Shown here one piece after another: positions 8,144 through 17,561 of a stretch of DNA of 64,000 bases. Each line of letters opens with the position of its first letter. Positions within the stretch are counted from its first letter, which is position 1. Under the pieces are notes generated by a model. That model did not search any database and was not told the origin of the DNA. It saw only the letters and a program-made list of their open reading frames with translations. The position numbers and the translations under genes were made by a program. The stretch covers positions 124,001-188,000 of the forward strand of contig NZ_CAJYTI010000008.1 in the NCBI RefSeq assembly GCF_913777625.1, read 5' to 3'. This DNA is from an uncultured Sphingomonas sp. (GTDB lineage: Bacteria > Pseudomonadota > Alphaproteobacteria > Sphingomonadales > Sphingomonadaceae).

Positions 8144-9997
8144 ATGATTGCATCGATGAAAATTCCGAGGAAGCTCGCACTATCGTTCCTGCTGATCTGT
8201 GCATCGGCAGCGACGGTGATGATCGTGTTCTTCATGAACATTTCGATGATCCGCTCGGTCACCGATCAGAACAATCTCAGCCAGCAGATCCACGCGAAGA
8301 CGCTGACTCTGGAAACGGCCCTGCTGCGCCAGAACAGCCAGCTGCGCGGTTTCCTGGTGACGGCCGACCCGACCTATCTGAAGTCGTACGACGAAGGTCG
8401 CGCCGAATATGACGATACCTCGGCCGAACTCGAGAAGCTGCTGACCGATCCGGCGCTGCTCGAGGCGCTGCGCAAGTCGCGCGCCGAGACGCTGTCCTGG
8501 CGCGAAAAATGGGGCGACCGCCTCATCTCGGAGGTGAAGGCCGGGAAGCGCGATTCGGCGCAGGCGGAGGTTCGCAGCGCTGGCAAAGCCGTGCTGGTCT
8601 CGGCCGCGGTGCTGCCGCTGCGCGCGATCAAGGACGCCCAGGCCGATGCCATCGAAAAGAACGGCGCGCGGCAGGAAAGTGCCATTGCGAGCGCCACCCA
8701 GGTGCTGATCATCGGCGCGATCGCGCTGATCGGCATCGCCATTGGTCTGGCGGTCACGCTCAGCCGCATCATCGCACGACCGATCAGCCAGCTCACCCGC
8801 ACGATGGCCGACCTGGCTGCCGGCCGCAACAATATCGACGTGCCCGCAACCGCCCGCGGCGACGAGCTGGGCGACATGGCGCGCGCCGTGCTGGTGTTCC
8901 GCGATGCAGCCGTCGCCAAGGCCGCGTCGGACGCGGCCAACGCGGAGGCCGAAGCGGTGCAGAAGATGGTCGTCGAAACCGTTTCCACGCATCTCGCCGA
9001 ACTGGCGCAGGGCAATCTCACCGCACAGATCACCACCAATTTCCCCGGCGAATACAGTGTGGTGAAGACCAACTTCAACAACGCGCTGTCCAGCCTGCGC
9101 GAGCTGATTGCCTCGGTGATCGAGGCAACCGCGTCGATCCGCACCGGATCGAACGAAATCGCCCAGGCCAGCGAGGATCTCGCCCGCCGCACCGAAGCGA
9201 ATGCCGCCAGCCTGGAAGAGACCGCTGCGGCCGTCACCCAGATGGACCAGCGCCTCAAGGCCACCGCCGCTGCCGCAGGCCGCACGGTGGAGCGCGCCGA
9301 CGGCACCATGGCGACGGTCGACAACGGTCGCTCCACTGCCGACGAAGCGGTGCAGGCGATGGGCCGCGTTGCCGATAGCGCCAAGGGCATCGACAGCGTC
9401 ATCGAAGGTCTCGACAAGATCGCTTTCCAGACGCGCGTCCTCGCGATGAACGCCGCAGTCGAAGCCGGCCGCGCCGGTGAAGCGGGCCGTGGCTTCGCGG
9501 TGGTCGCCGATCTCGTCTCGGCCCTCGCGATGCGCGCCGAGGAAGAGGCCGGTCGTGCCCGCGACCAGCTCACCGCGACGCAGAGCGACATCGTCACCGC
9601 CGTGCAGGCCGTGCAGCGTGTTGACGGGGCGCTTGCCGATATTTCGAGCGGCGTCGGTGAAGTGCACCAGTTGCTCGGCAACATGGCGTCTGACAACCAT
9701 GCGCAGTCGAGCTCGGTGACCGAGATCAGCGCAGCGCTGGGCGCGATGGACCAGTCGACGCAGCAGAACGCGGCCATGGTGGAAGAGACCTCGGCGGCCG
9801 CTCGCAACCTGGCGAGCGAAGTCACCGTCCTTTCCGAGCAGGCGAGCCGGTTCAATGTCGGCAACGGCATGGCCGCGCCGGCGGCCCGGGTGGCGCCCGC
9901 GCGGTTCAGCGGTGGCAATGTGAAGCCGCTCCCGGCCGCGGCCGTCTCGGCCCTGGTCCGCAACAGCAGCGCGGACGACGATTGGCAGAGCTTCTGA
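8144..9997 (+). CDS. Methyl-accepting chemotaxis protein with CHASE3-type sensor domain
   Basis: Transmembrane chemoreceptor of 617 residues that signals to CheA through CheW. TM1 lies at about residues 10-33 and TM2 at about 186-207. The periplasmic part contains LRGFLVTADPTYLKSY, typical of CHASE3 domains. HAMP follows at about 208-260, with a second HAMP-like segment (LAQGNLTAQI), then the coiled-coil signalling domain with FQTRVLAMNAAVEAGRAGEA and GRGFAVVADLVSALA. The tip is not standard: Thr-Arg replaces the usual Thr-Asn, and VSALA replaces VRALA. The last residues, DDDWQSF, fit the x-aromatic-x-x-aromatic pentapeptide that recruits CheR. ATG 8144 has GGAAAG upstream; the frame stays open further upstream but has no better start. 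No che genes lie nearby. Confidence 0.93.
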   Translation: MIASMKIPRKLALSFLLICASAATVMIVFFMNISMIRSVTDQNNLSQQIHAKTLTLETALLRQNSQLRGFLVTADPTYLKSYDEGRAEYDDTSAELEKLLTDPALLEALRKSRAETLSWREKWGDRLISEVKAGKRDSAQAEVRSAGKAVLVSAAVLPLRAIKDAQADAIEKNGARQESAIASATQVLIIGAIALIGIAIGLAVTLSRIIARPISQLTRTMADLAAGRNNIDVPATARGDELGDMARAVLVFRDAAVAKAASDAANAEAEAVQKMVVETVSTHLAELAQGNLTAQITTNFPGEYSVVKTNFNNALSSLRELIASVIEATASIRTGSNEIAQASEDLARRTEANAASLEETAAAVTQMDQRLKATAAAAGRTVERADGTMATVDNGRSTADEAVQAMGRVADSAKGIDSVIEGLDKIAFQTRVLAMNAAVEAGRAGEAGRGFAVVADLVSALAMRAEEEAGRARDQLTATQSDIVTAVQAVQRVDGALADISSGVGEVHQLLGNMASDNHAQSSSVTEISAALGAMDQSTQQNAAMVEETSAAARNLASEVTVLSEQASRFNVGNGMAAPAARVAPARFSGGNVKPLPAAAVSALVRNSSADDDWQSF

Positions 9998-10100
9998 TCC
10001 CTGCAAGACGACACCGGGCGTGGCCGTTCGATCCAATTGCGAATCGAACGGTCCCCGGCAAGAAGACCCGAAACATCGGCCTCTGCCCGGGATTGGTATA

Positions 10101-11144
10101 ATGACAATGGTATCGGCCCGGACGGGATTGGCGGAACTTGCCCGGATGGCCCGGGTGTCGGGCGAGCTTGGATCGCCCTTTGTCGGCGAAGTGCTTGCCG
10201 CCGGGCTTCGGCAACTGGGGCGGGGGCCGCACAGCGAGGCGGTGATCACCCATTGGGAAGGCGATCCGGCCTCGGCGGCGCTGGCGATGCGGTTCAATGC
10301 GGCGCTGCATTTCCTCGCGCGGCGCGGCAATCCTCCAGCGCTGGCAGCGCTGTATCGGCGCGAGCATGACGATTTCGACGGGGCAATCGGCGCGGCCTTG
10401 GCGGCCGAGGACGATCTGATCGCCGGCTTTCTGCGGCGCACACCGCAGACCAACGAGGTCGGCCGCTCGGGAGCGCTGGTCGCGGCGCTGATGCAGGTGC
10501 GTAGCCGGTTCGGACTGCCGTTCGAGTTGCTCGAGATCGGATCGAGCTGCGGCCTCAATCTCAATCTCGGCCGCTATGGCTTCGATCTGGGCGGGGTGTT
10601 CGCGGGCGATCGCGCTTCGCCGGTGCAGGTCGCACCCGAATGGCATGGGCCGGCACCCCAACCGGCCCCGCTTGAAGTGGTGTCGGCCAAGGGCGTCGAC
10701 CTTCATCCGCTGAACGCCGGTGATCCGGCGACCTGCGAACGGCTGATGGCCTATATCTTCGCCGATCAGCCGCTGCGCCTGCACCGGCTGGAGCAGGCCC
10801 TGGCCATGGCACGCCGCCATCCGCCGCAGCTAGAGCAGGGGGACGCCTCGGAATGGCTGGCCCGCCAGTTGGCCGTGCCGCAGGCCGAAGGCACGTGCCG
10901 CGTCGTCATGCACTCGATGGTGCTCCAGTATCTGCCACCGCGCGACCGTGCTGCGGTGGTGGCAATGATCCGGGATGCGGGCCAGTACGCCACGCCCGAG
11001 CGTCCGCTCGCCTGGGTGGGCTTCGAATGGACCGAAACGCGTAGCGAGGTTCGGCTGTCGCTCAGTTGGTTCCCGGGCGGGGAGGAGCGCCGCGTACTCG
11101 CGGTCTGCCATCCCTATGGCAATGCCGTCGACTGGCGCGGCTAG
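10101..11144 (+). CDS. DUF2332 family protein
   Basis: A 347-residue cytosolic protein of the DUF2332 family. Its centre has [19 protein letters not shown], the glycine-rich loop that in this family resembles a SAM-binding Rossmann motif, and its C-terminus has [15 protein letters not shown]. No function is established; a methyltransferase-like fold is the usual suggestion. ATG 10101 is used here, with ATG 10107 an equal alternative; the ribosome site is weak. It converges on pncB with a 4-nt overlap of stops. An inverted repeat (arms CCGTTCGAT and ATCGAACGG at 10024-10051) sits between it and the chemoreceptor gene and may end that transcript. Confidence 0.8.
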   Translation: MTMVSARTGLAELARMARVSGELGSPFVGEVLAAGLRQLGRGPHSEAVITHWEGDPASAALAMRFNAALHFLARRGNPPALAALYRREHDDFDGAIGAALAAEDDLIAGFLRRTPQTNEVGRSGALVAALMQVRSRFGLPFELLEIGSSCGLNLNLGRYGFDLGGVFAGDRASPVQVAPEWHGPAPQPAPLEVVSAKGVDLHPLNAGDPATCERLMAYIFADQPLRLHRLEQALAMARRHPPQLEQGDASEWLARQLAVPQAEGTCRVVMHSMVLQYLPPRDRAAVVAMIRDAGQYATPERPLAWVGFEWTETRSEVRLSLSWFPGGEERRVLAVCHPYGNAVDWRG

Positions 11145-12445
11145 ACCTGAACGGCGTGTTCGGCGCGGCCGGCATCGCCGAACACCCGCAGATAGCGTTC
11201 GATCTCGGCCGGTTCGCCGGTCGCCTTGGCGGGATTGTCCGACAGCTTCACCGCGGGCCGGCCGTTCGCCGCCACCACCTTGCAGACCAGAGAGATCGGC
11301 TCCAGCCCGGCCTCGCCATCCGGATCGCAGCCGCGGAAATCATTGGTGAGGTTGGTTCCCCAGCCGAAGCTCATCCGCACGCGGCCGTTGAAGTGGCGAT
11401 AGGTCGCCTCGATCGATTCGACGTCCATGCCGTCGGAGAAGATCAGCAGCTTCTCGCGCGGGTCGCGGCCATGCGCCTGCCACCAGCGCAGGATCTGCTC
11501 GCCGCCGGGAATGGGCGGTGCACTGTCCGGGCGGAAGCCCGTCCAGTCCGCCACCCAGTCGGGCGCGCGGGCGAGGAACGAGGTGGTGCCGAACGCATCG
11601 GGCAGCGCGATCAGCAGGTTCCCGCCATAATGGGCGCGCCACTGCTCGAGCACGCGATAGGGCGCGTCGGCAAGGCTGGCGTCATCGGGCGATAGCGCGG
11701 CTTCGACCATCGGGAGTTCGTGCGCGTTGGTGCCGATCGCTTCCAGGTCCGCATCCATCGCCAGCAGCACGTTGGAAGTGCCGATGAAGCGGTGGCCGAG
11801 CCCTTCCTTCAGCGCCTCGACGCACCAGCGCTGCCAGAGAAAGCCATGGCGGCGGCGGGTGCCAAAGTCCGACAGCACCAGATCGGGGAGCGCGCGCAGC
11901 CGCTCGACCTTGTCCCAAAGCTTGGCCTTGGCGCGGGCATAGAGCACGTCGAGCGCGAACCGGTCGCGCCCGCGCATCGCCGCGCGCGAGCGGAGCTCGT
12001 TGACAATGGTCAGCGCCGGGATCTCCCACATGCTCGTGTGGGTCCAGGGGCCGTGGAAATGCAGCGCGAACTGGCCGTCGCGCCGCTCCAGTTCGTAGGC
12101 CGGCAGCTGAAAATCCGCGAGCCAGGCAATGAAGTCCGGCGCGAACATCTGGGTCTTGCCGTAGAAGCTGTTGCCGGCGAGCCAGATCAGCTCCTTCTTG
12201 GTGAAGCGCAGCGAGCGTGCGTGATCGAGCTGCGCGCGCAGCTCCGCCTCGTCGATCACCTCGGCGAGGCGCACCGTTCGGGTGCGGTTGATTAACGAGA
12301 AAGTGACCTGCGTGTCCGGGTTCCGCCGCCGGATCATCTGCAGCATCAGCAGCTTGTAGAAATCGGTATCGAGCAGGCTGCGGACGATCGGGTCGAGCCG
12401 GAAATTATGGTTGTAGGTCCGGCTCGCAATATCGGTGAAGGTCAT
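11141..12445 (-). CDS. pncB: Nicotinate phosphoribosyltransferase
   Basis: Converts nicotinate and PRPP, with ATP hydrolysis, to nicotinate mononucleotide in the NAD salvage (Preiss-Handler) route. Its 434 residues show [13 protein letters not shown] near the N-terminus and [15 protein letters not shown] in the middle. The phosphorylated histidine is in [14 protein letters not shown], and [11 protein letters not shown] with [11 protein letters not shown] forms the phosphate-binding end. It begins 11 nt after the NodT-type efflux gene on the same strand, so it may be the last gene of that operon, an unexpected pairing. nadE at the start of the window completes the same pathway. Confidence 0.95.
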   Translation of the reverse strand: MTFTDIASRTYNHNFRLDPIVRSLLDTDFYKLLMLQMIRRRNPDTQVTFSLINRTRTVRLAEVIDEAELRAQLDHARSLRFTKKELIWLAGNSFYGKTQMFAPDFIAWLADFQLPAYELERRDGQFALHFHGPWTHTSMWEIPALTIVNELRSRAAMRGRDRFALDVLYARAKAKLWDKVERLRALPDLVLSDFGTRRRHGFLWQRWCVEALKEGLGHRFIGTSNVLLAMDADLEAIGTNAHELPMVEAALSPDDASLADAPYRVLEQWRAHYGGNLLIALPDAFGTTSFLARAPDWVADWTGFRPDSAPPIPGGEQILRWWQAHGRDPREKLLIFSDGMDVESIEATYRHFNGRVRMSFGWGTNLTNDFRGCDPDGEAGLEPISLVCKVVAANGRPAVKLSDNPAKATGEPAEIERYLRVFGDAGRAEHAVQV

Positions 12446-12456
12446 GGGAAACGTTC

Positions 12457-13854
12457 TTATTCCCAGCCGCCGCCGAGCGCGAGGAAGATCGCGATCTGGT
12501 CGTCGGGCAGTTTCGCCTGCGCCGTCGCATAGCTCGCCTCGGCCTGGGCGAGGCTGCTCTGCGCCTGCAACAGCGAGAGGAAGTCGCTGCGGCCGAAGCG
12601 AAACAGGCGGCCGGCCTGATCGGCGGCGGTGGCGGCGCTATCGCGGGCGCGGCGGAGGGCATCGGCCTGGTCGCGGTCCCGTGCATAGGTTTCCAGCGCC
12701 GTTTCGGTATCGCGCAGCGCACTGAGCACGGCGGAGTCGAACCGGGCGAGATCAGCATCGACCTGCGCGCCTGCCGCATCGATGCGGGCGCGCACGGCCG
12801 GGCGGTTGGGGAAGCTCCAGCTGATCAGCGGCCCCAGGCTGAAGCCAAAGGACGAAGGGCTGCCGAGATTGTCGAGCGGTCCGGTGAGCCCGGCCGAACC
12901 GCCAAGGCTGATCTGCGGATAGAGATCGGCGGTAGCGACGCCGATCCGCGCGGTATCGCCGGCGATGGTGCGCTCGGCCTGGCGGATGTCCGGCCGACGG
13001 CGAAGCAACGCGGCCCCGTCACCCACCGGCATCGGGCGGGGCAGGGCAGGCAGTGCCGCGCAGCTTTCGATCTCGCGCGGATAGTCGGCGGCGGGGCGGC
13101 CGAGCAGCGCGGCCAGCGTGTAGAGCCCGGCACGGCGCTGGGCGGCGAAGATCGGCAGATTGGCTTCGCTGGTCTGTACCGCCGCCTGGGCGCGGGTGAC
13201 GTCGAAGGCGGTGCCGCGGCCGGCACGCTGGAGCCGCTGGGTGGCGGCAAAGGTCTGGCGCTGCAGGCTGACGATGCGCTGGGTGGTCGCCAGCCGGAAA
13301 TTGGCCGCGCAGATATCCGCATAGGCACGTGCGGTCGCGGCGGCGACGCTCACCCGCACGGCATCGCGCGCGGCGGCGACGGCGTCGCGGTCGGCAAGGC
13401 TCGCCTCGATCGCGCGCGCGATCTTGCCGCGCACGTCGAGCGGATAGCCGACCGAGATGCCGAGATTGTAGCCGAGCGTTCCCGGCAACGTCGTGCCCGT
13501 GTTGGAGGGCCGGGCCAGTGTGCCGCCGCCGGACAGGTCGGTGGTCAGCTGGCGGCTCGCCTCGGTCTGGCGAACCACTGCTTCGGCGCGGCGGAGATTG
13601 GCATCGGCGGCGCGCAGATCGGCGTTGGCGGCGAGCGCCTGCTCGACCAGCGTGTCCAGCCGCGGGTCGGCATAGAGCCGCCACCAATGGTCCGGCAGGG
13701 GTTCGTCGGTGAATGCCTTGTCCTGCGCCGAGAGAAAGGCGCCCGTGGCTGCGGGTGCGCTGGCCGGGCCGGAGACGGGGGGATGATAGTCGGGCCCGGC
13801 GCGGGTGCAGCCGGCGACCAGCGCCAGCGCGGCGAGGAGCGGGAGGCGGCGCAT
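12457..13854 (-). CDS. Outer-membrane efflux lipoprotein, NodT/OprM type
   Basis: TolC-like outer-membrane channel of about 465 residues. The signal peptide ends in the lipobox LVAGC, so it is probably lipid-anchored. Paired long helical repeats rich in Ala, Arg and Gln (for example FVRQ-like RQTEASRQL and [17 protein letters not shown]) and the SWSFPNR segment are typical of the NodT family. Its ATG at 13854 shares a base with the stop of the HlyD gene, fixing the start even though the frame is open for hundreds of codons upstream. Fifth gene of the marR efflux operon; it should pair with the HlyD adaptor. Confidence 0.92.
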   Translation of the reverse strand: MRRLPLLAALALVAGCTRAGPDYHPPVSGPASAPAATGAFLSAQDKAFTDEPLPDHWWRLYADPRLDTLVEQALAANADLRAADANLRRAEAVVRQTEASRQLTTDLSGGGTLARPSNTGTTLPGTLGYNLGISVGYPLDVRGKIARAIEASLADRDAVAAARDAVRVSVAAATARAYADICAANFRLATTQRIVSLQRQTFAATQRLQRAGRGTAFDVTRAQAAVQTSEANLPIFAAQRRAGLYTLAALLGRPAADYPREIESCAALPALPRPMPVGDGAALLRRRPDIRQAERTIAGDTARIGVATADLYPQISLGGSAGLTGPLDNLGSPSSFGFSLGPLISWSFPNRPAVRARIDAAGAQVDADLARFDSAVLSALRDTETALETYARDRDQADALRRARDSAATAADQAGRLFRFGRSDFLSLLQAQSSLAQAEASYATAQAKLPDDQIAIFLALGGGWE

Positions 13855-14792
13855 CACTGCTTTGCCCGTGCGGAGGGCGTCGGGGTCGGCGAGCCCGTGG
13901 GGCGTGCAGGCGCAGGTTGTGCGGGCGCCTCCGGCTGGATCGTCACCGTCGCCGTGCGGCCGGCGATCAGGCGGAGATCGGCCGGGACTTGGGTGAGCTT
14001 CACCCGCACCGGGATGCGCTGGGCCAGCCGCACCCAGGTAAAGGTCGGGTCCACGTTCGGCAGCAGATTGCCCGCGTTGCTGCGGGTGGTGTCGTTGATA
14101 CCTGCCGCGATGCTCTCGACCACGCCGTGGAGCAGCCGCGGCTCGCCCATCAGCTCCACCGTCACCGGGGCGCCGATGCGGATGCTGGGCAGCTTGGTTT
14201 CTTCGAAATAGCCCTCGACGCGAATGCTGTCGGCATCGACCAGCGCCATCGCCTGGGTGCCCGCCGCGACATAGTCGCCCGGATGCAGGTCGAGATTGGT
14301 CACCGTGCCGTTGACCGACGCCTTCACCTGCGTGCGCGACACGTTCAGCTCGGCGCTCTGCACCGAGGTAAGTGCCTGGGCGAGAGCTGCCTGGGCGGTG
14401 GCGACGCGGGCGACATTCTGCTCGTGCGTTTCCGCCGCGACGAGGTTGCCGAGCGCCAGATCGCGCCGTGCCTCGCGCTGGGCCTGGTTGAGCGTCGCCT
14501 TGGCGCTTGCCACGCTCGCCCGCGCCTGGGCGAGCGCGAGGGAATAGCGCGGCTGGTCGATCACGAAGAGCAGGTCGCCCGCCTTGACCTGCTGGTTGTC
14601 GTGCACTGCCACCGCGGTCACCAGCCCGCCGATATCGGGGGTCACCCGCACGACATCGGCGCGCACGCGGCCGTCGCGGGTCCAGGGGCTCTGCGCATAA
14701 TGCTGCCACAACCACAATGCGACGAGAGCGGCGACGACCACGATGACGATCGTTGCGGCGCTGCGGCCAAGGGCGGGAAGGTAGCGTTTCAT
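13854..14792 (-). CDS. HlyD-family membrane-fusion (adaptor) protein
   Basis: Periplasmic adaptor of 312 residues. It has one TM anchor (about residues 10-31), a biotinyl-lipoyl-like half motif around VTPDIGGLVTAVAVHDNQQV, a central coiled coil of Ala-rich heptads, and a beta-barrel with TFTWVRLAQRIPVRV. The last two features are characteristic of the AaeA/EmrA-like adaptors that work with FUSC permeases. A Pro/Thr-rich tail ends the protein. ATG 14792 overlaps the DUF1656 stop by 4 nt, so the longer open frame above it is discounted. Confidence 0.93.
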   Translation of the reverse strand: MKRYLPALGRSAATIVIVVVAALVALWLWQHYAQSPWTRDGRVRADVVRVTPDIGGLVTAVAVHDNQQVKAGDLLFVIDQPRYSLALAQARASVASAKATLNQAQREARRDLALGNLVAAETHEQNVARVATAQAALAQALTSVQSAELNVSRTQVKASVNGTVTNLDLHPGDYVAAGTQAMALVDADSIRVEGYFEETKLPSIRIGAPVTVELMGEPRLLHGVVESIAAGINDTTRSNAGNLLPNVDPTFTWVRLAQRIPVRVKLTQVPADLRLIAGRTATVTIQPEAPAQPAPARPTGSPTPTPSARAKQ

Positions 14793-15004
14793 GGCTGGAA
14801 TCCGATCGAAGGCGTGGCCCAGGCAAGCAGGCCGAGCAGAAGGACGAACAGGCACAGATCGACGAGCGCGCGATACGCGACGAAGCGGTACAGGCCGAAG
14901 GCGTTGAACAGACGGGCGAGCAGCATCGTCAGCAGCATCGCGACGACGCCGAGGACGAGCAGCGTGGGGACGAATACGCCGTCGATCGAGACTTCGCCGG
15001 TCAC
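14789..15004 (-). CDS. DUF1656 small inner-membrane protein
   Basis: A 71-residue protein with an N-terminal segment (EVSIDGVFVP) and two hydrophobic helices at about 13-32 and 46-63. It matches the DUF1656 family, including the LYRFVAYRALVDL block between the helices. DUF1656 genes almost always sit between a FUSC permease and an HlyD adaptor, as here. The same position holds AaeX in the E. coli aaeXAB system. The biochemical role is unknown. It overlaps both neighbours by ATGA. Confidence 0.88.
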   Translation of the reverse strand: MTGEVSIDGVFVPTLLVLGVVAMLLTMLLARLFNAFGLYRFVAYRALVDLCLFVLLLGLLAWATPSIGFQP

Positions 15005-17046
15005 AGCGCGGCCTCCGGCAGCGGATCGGCATCGGGGAAGAGGTTGCGGCGCAGGCTCAGCAGCCCCAGCGCGCCGGCGCGGCGCACGCCGGGCTCGGGA
15101 TCCGCGGCGATGGTATGGAGCGCCGTATCGATATGGGCGAGCAGGGCGGGGTCCTCGGGCTTTTCCACCTCGGGTTCGAGGCGGCGGTAATAGTCGCCGA
15201 CGTCGCGCAGCACGTCGGTGAGCGGCGCGGCGCGCTCGGGCGGCAGTTCGAGACGCAGCGCGCGGAGTTCGCCGATCGCAACCCCGGTGCGCAGGTCGCG
15301 CAGGGCGTCATATAGCGGCTTGCCGGGCGAGCGTCCGCTCAGCGCGAGGCGGGGGGCGAGCAGCGCGATGCGGTCCAGCATGCGGTTGATCCATCCGCGC
15401 ACGTCGGGCGGGGTCATCAGGTTGCTGCGCTCGGCGATGTCTGCCCAGCCGGCCTTCAGCGTCCGGCGGATCGCCTGGTCGATGCCGGCGGATTGCAGCA
15501 GCCGCGCCATCAGGATGGCGAAGGCGACGCCCATCAGCTGGGCGATCGCACCGTTGACGAAGCTGGCGAATGCGCTCGTATATTTGCTGGCGATCAGCAG
15601 CGGGCTGCCGAGCCCGAGCAGCGTCGGCAGCGCAATGCCCGACCATTTGGGCGAATGCATCATCGCGCCGAGGATCAGCAGCGGCGGCGCCATCGCCGCC
15701 GCGAGCTGCACGAAGCCGTCGAGCCGGGGCATGATCGCATAGCCATAGATCGCCCCCAGGATCGTTGCGACCAGCGTGCCCCAGAAGAAGGTACGCAGCG
15801 GCAGCAGCGGATCGGGCGCGGCGGCGAACAGCGCGAGGAAGACGCCGGCGAGCATTACCGCGGTCGAGCCGTCCGACCAGCCGCTGGCGATCCAGATTGC
15901 CGAGCCGATGGCGAGGGTGAGGAAGGCGCCGATCGCGCCGCGCGCCGCGCCGATCCAGTCGACATGCAGCTCGCGGCCGCGCCGGCCTTCGAGCAGTTCG
16001 GCGACGCGCGGCGACACCGGGCGACGATCGAGCGTCGCGAGCTGTTCGGCCAGTTCGCGACAGTCGCGGTGCGCGGCGATCAGCGCGGCGAGGCGCGAGA
16101 GCAGGCTGAGCAGCAGCAAGTCGTGCCACGAACTGCCCTTGTGGACCTCCGGCTCCAGCGCGGTGCAGCGGGCTTCCAGCGCTGCGGCATCGGCGGCGCG
16201 TGCGTCGCGGTCGCGGTCGAGCGTCTTGAGCCAGGCCTGGGTGTCGACGAGCAGCGTCGCCGCCGCGGGCGGCAACCCGCCATGGGCCTGCAGCCGGACA
16301 GTCCGGTCGTCGACGGCGGCGCCGAGCGGCATCAGCAGCGAGAGCTGGTCCTGCAGCGCACGAACAGTGCGGACGCGCGGCGCGGTGCGGGCGGTCTCAT
16401 AGGGCAGGTGGATCGAGAGCTGGTGGAGTTCGGTGATGTCGGCGGCGAGGCGGCGGCGCTCCGCATCCACACCCGGCACCGGCTCCAGCGCCAGCGAATC
16501 GTGCGACCAGCGCTCGGCATCCTGGAGGATGGTCGAAACGCGGCTAAGCAGGAAAGCGGCGACCGATCGGGGCAAGACCACGCCGTGCACCAGGCTGCCG
16601 CACAGGATGCCGAGGGTGATTTCCTGCACGCGCAGGCTCGCCACGGTGAAGATGCTGCCCGGCGTGTCCACGCTCGGCAGCACGATCAGCACGGCGCTGT
16701 AGCCGGCGAGCACGAACATGTAAGAGCGCGGCGTGCGGTCGAGCAGCGACACGAATACGCAGAGCGCCAGCCAGCCCGAAATGGCGAGGACGAGCAGCTC
16801 GGGTGCGTTGACCAGCGGCGGAACCATCAGCACCGCGGCGCCGGCGCCGACCACCGTCCCGATCACGCGGAACAGCGCCTTCGACAGCACCGCACCGGCG
16901 AGCGGCTGGGCGACGATATAGGCGGTGAGGAAGGCCCAATAGGGCCGGTCCAGCCCGATCGACAGCGCCAGATAGATGGCGAGCATGGCCGCCGCGAAAG
17001 ACTTGAGCGAGAAGACGGCGGCATCGATGCCCCAGCGATCGGTCAT
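15001..17046 (-). CDS. FUSC-family (AaeB-like) inner-membrane efflux permease
   Basis: A 681-residue permease of the fusaric acid resistance/aromatic acid exporter group. Several TM helices make up the first 180 residues (LDRPYWAFLTAYIVAQPL is a family signature). A soluble helical region follows, then a second membrane block at about residues 370-530 with WSDGSTAVMLAGVFLALFA, and a cytosolic C-terminal domain. With the HlyD adaptor and NodT channel it should form a tripartite pump. Likely substrates are aromatic or organic acids, from family knowledge only. It overlaps marR and the DUF1656 gene by 4 nt each. Confidence 0.92.
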   Translation of the reverse strand: MTDRWGIDAAVFSLKSFAAAMLAIYLALSIGLDRPYWAFLTAYIVAQPLAGAVLSKALFRVIGTVVGAGAAVLMVPPLVNAPELLVLAISGWLALCVFVSLLDRTPRSYMFVLAGYSAVLIVLPSVDTPGSIFTVASLRVQEITLGILCGSLVHGVVLPRSVAAFLLSRVSTILQDAERWSHDSLALEPVPGVDAERRRLAADITELHQLSIHLPYETARTAPRVRTVRALQDQLSLLMPLGAAVDDRTVRLQAHGGLPPAAATLLVDTQAWLKTLDRDRDARAADAAALEARCTALEPEVHKGSSWHDLLLLSLLSRLAALIAAHRDCRELAEQLATLDRRPVSPRVAELLEGRRGRELHVDWIGAARGAIGAFLTLAIGSAIWIASGWSDGSTAVMLAGVFLALFAAAPDPLLPLRTFFWGTLVATILGAIYGYAIMPRLDGFVQLAAAMAPPLLILGAMMHSPKWSGIALPTLLGLGSPLLIASKYTSAFASFVNGAIAQLMGVAFAILMARLLQSAGIDQAIRRTLKAGWADIAERSNLMTPPDVRGWINRMLDRIALLAPRLALSGRSPGKPLYDALRDLRTGVAIGELRALRLELPPERAAPLTDVLRDVGDYYRRLEPEVEKPEDPALLAHIDTALHTIAADPEPGVRRAGALGLLSLRRNLFPDADPLPEAAL

Positions 17047-17495
17047 GGCTGGGCCCGCCGATCGGCCAGTCTCGCCGCCAGGGTATCGAGCACGCGCAAG
17101 GTGGTCTCCAGTTCCCCGTCGCTCACCCCATCGAGCAACTCGCTGCGCAACGCAGCGAGGCGCCGGTCGATCCGTGACGCGTGCGAAACGCCCTCTGCGG
17201 TCAGGCGGAGCAGGTTCGCACGGCGATCCCGCGCGTCCGGAACCCGCACGACGAGGCCCGCATCCTCCAGCGCGTGCAGCGTGCGGACCAGCGAGGCTTC
17301 GGTCACGCCCACGGCGCGGGCGAGATCCGCTTGGCGGGCGCTGTCACCCAGCCGCTGAAGATAGACGAGCGCCCAGCCCGTCGAACTGGAAATGTCGAGC
17401 GAGGCCAGGGTCGCGTCGGCCAGCCGCTGCCACGCGCGCGCAACAGGGCTCATGCGCGTCGCGAGCGCGCGCTCCAGGGAATGCCGATCGGCCAT
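17043..17495 (-). CDS. MarR-family transcriptional regulator of the efflux operon
   Basis: Winged-helix regulator of 150 residues. The DNA-binding part reads DLARAVGVTEASLVRTLHALEDAGLVVR, followed by the wing DARDRRANLLRLTAEG. It is first in the efflux operon and overlaps the FUSC gene, so it very likely controls the operon. A perfect inverted repeat lies 8 nt upstream of the ATG at 17495. An internal ATG at 17453 (MSPVARAW) is an alternative start, attractive because the operator sits where the ribosome site of the longer form would be. Confidence 0.9.
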   Translation of the reverse strand: MADRHSLERALATRMSPVARAWQRLADATLASLDISSSTGWALVYLQRLGDSARQADLARAVGVTEASLVRTLHALEDAGLVVRVPDARDRRANLLRLTAEGVSHASRIDRRLAALRSELLDGVSDGELETTLRVLDTLAARLADRRAQP

Positions 17496-17502
17496 AGGAG
17501 GC

Positions 17503-17524
17503 GTTAGTTAGTACGCTAACTAAC
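17503..17524. promoter_or_regulatory. Perfect inverted repeat, probable MarR operator
   Basis: GTTAGTTAG (17503-17511) and CTAACTAAC (17516-17524) are exact reverse complements around a 4-nt centre. The AT-rich palindrome stands out in GC-rich DNA and lies immediately before marR. MarR dimers bind sites of this size, so autorepression of the efflux operon is likely. Confidence 0.75.
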
Positions 17525-17561
17525 TGGGTCAACCCCTGCCACGGTATGCAGGTACAAATCC

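Noticed and set aside
8180..10564. Long minus-strand frames opposite the chemoreceptor gene
   Set aside because: Low-complexity shadows with no family resemblance.
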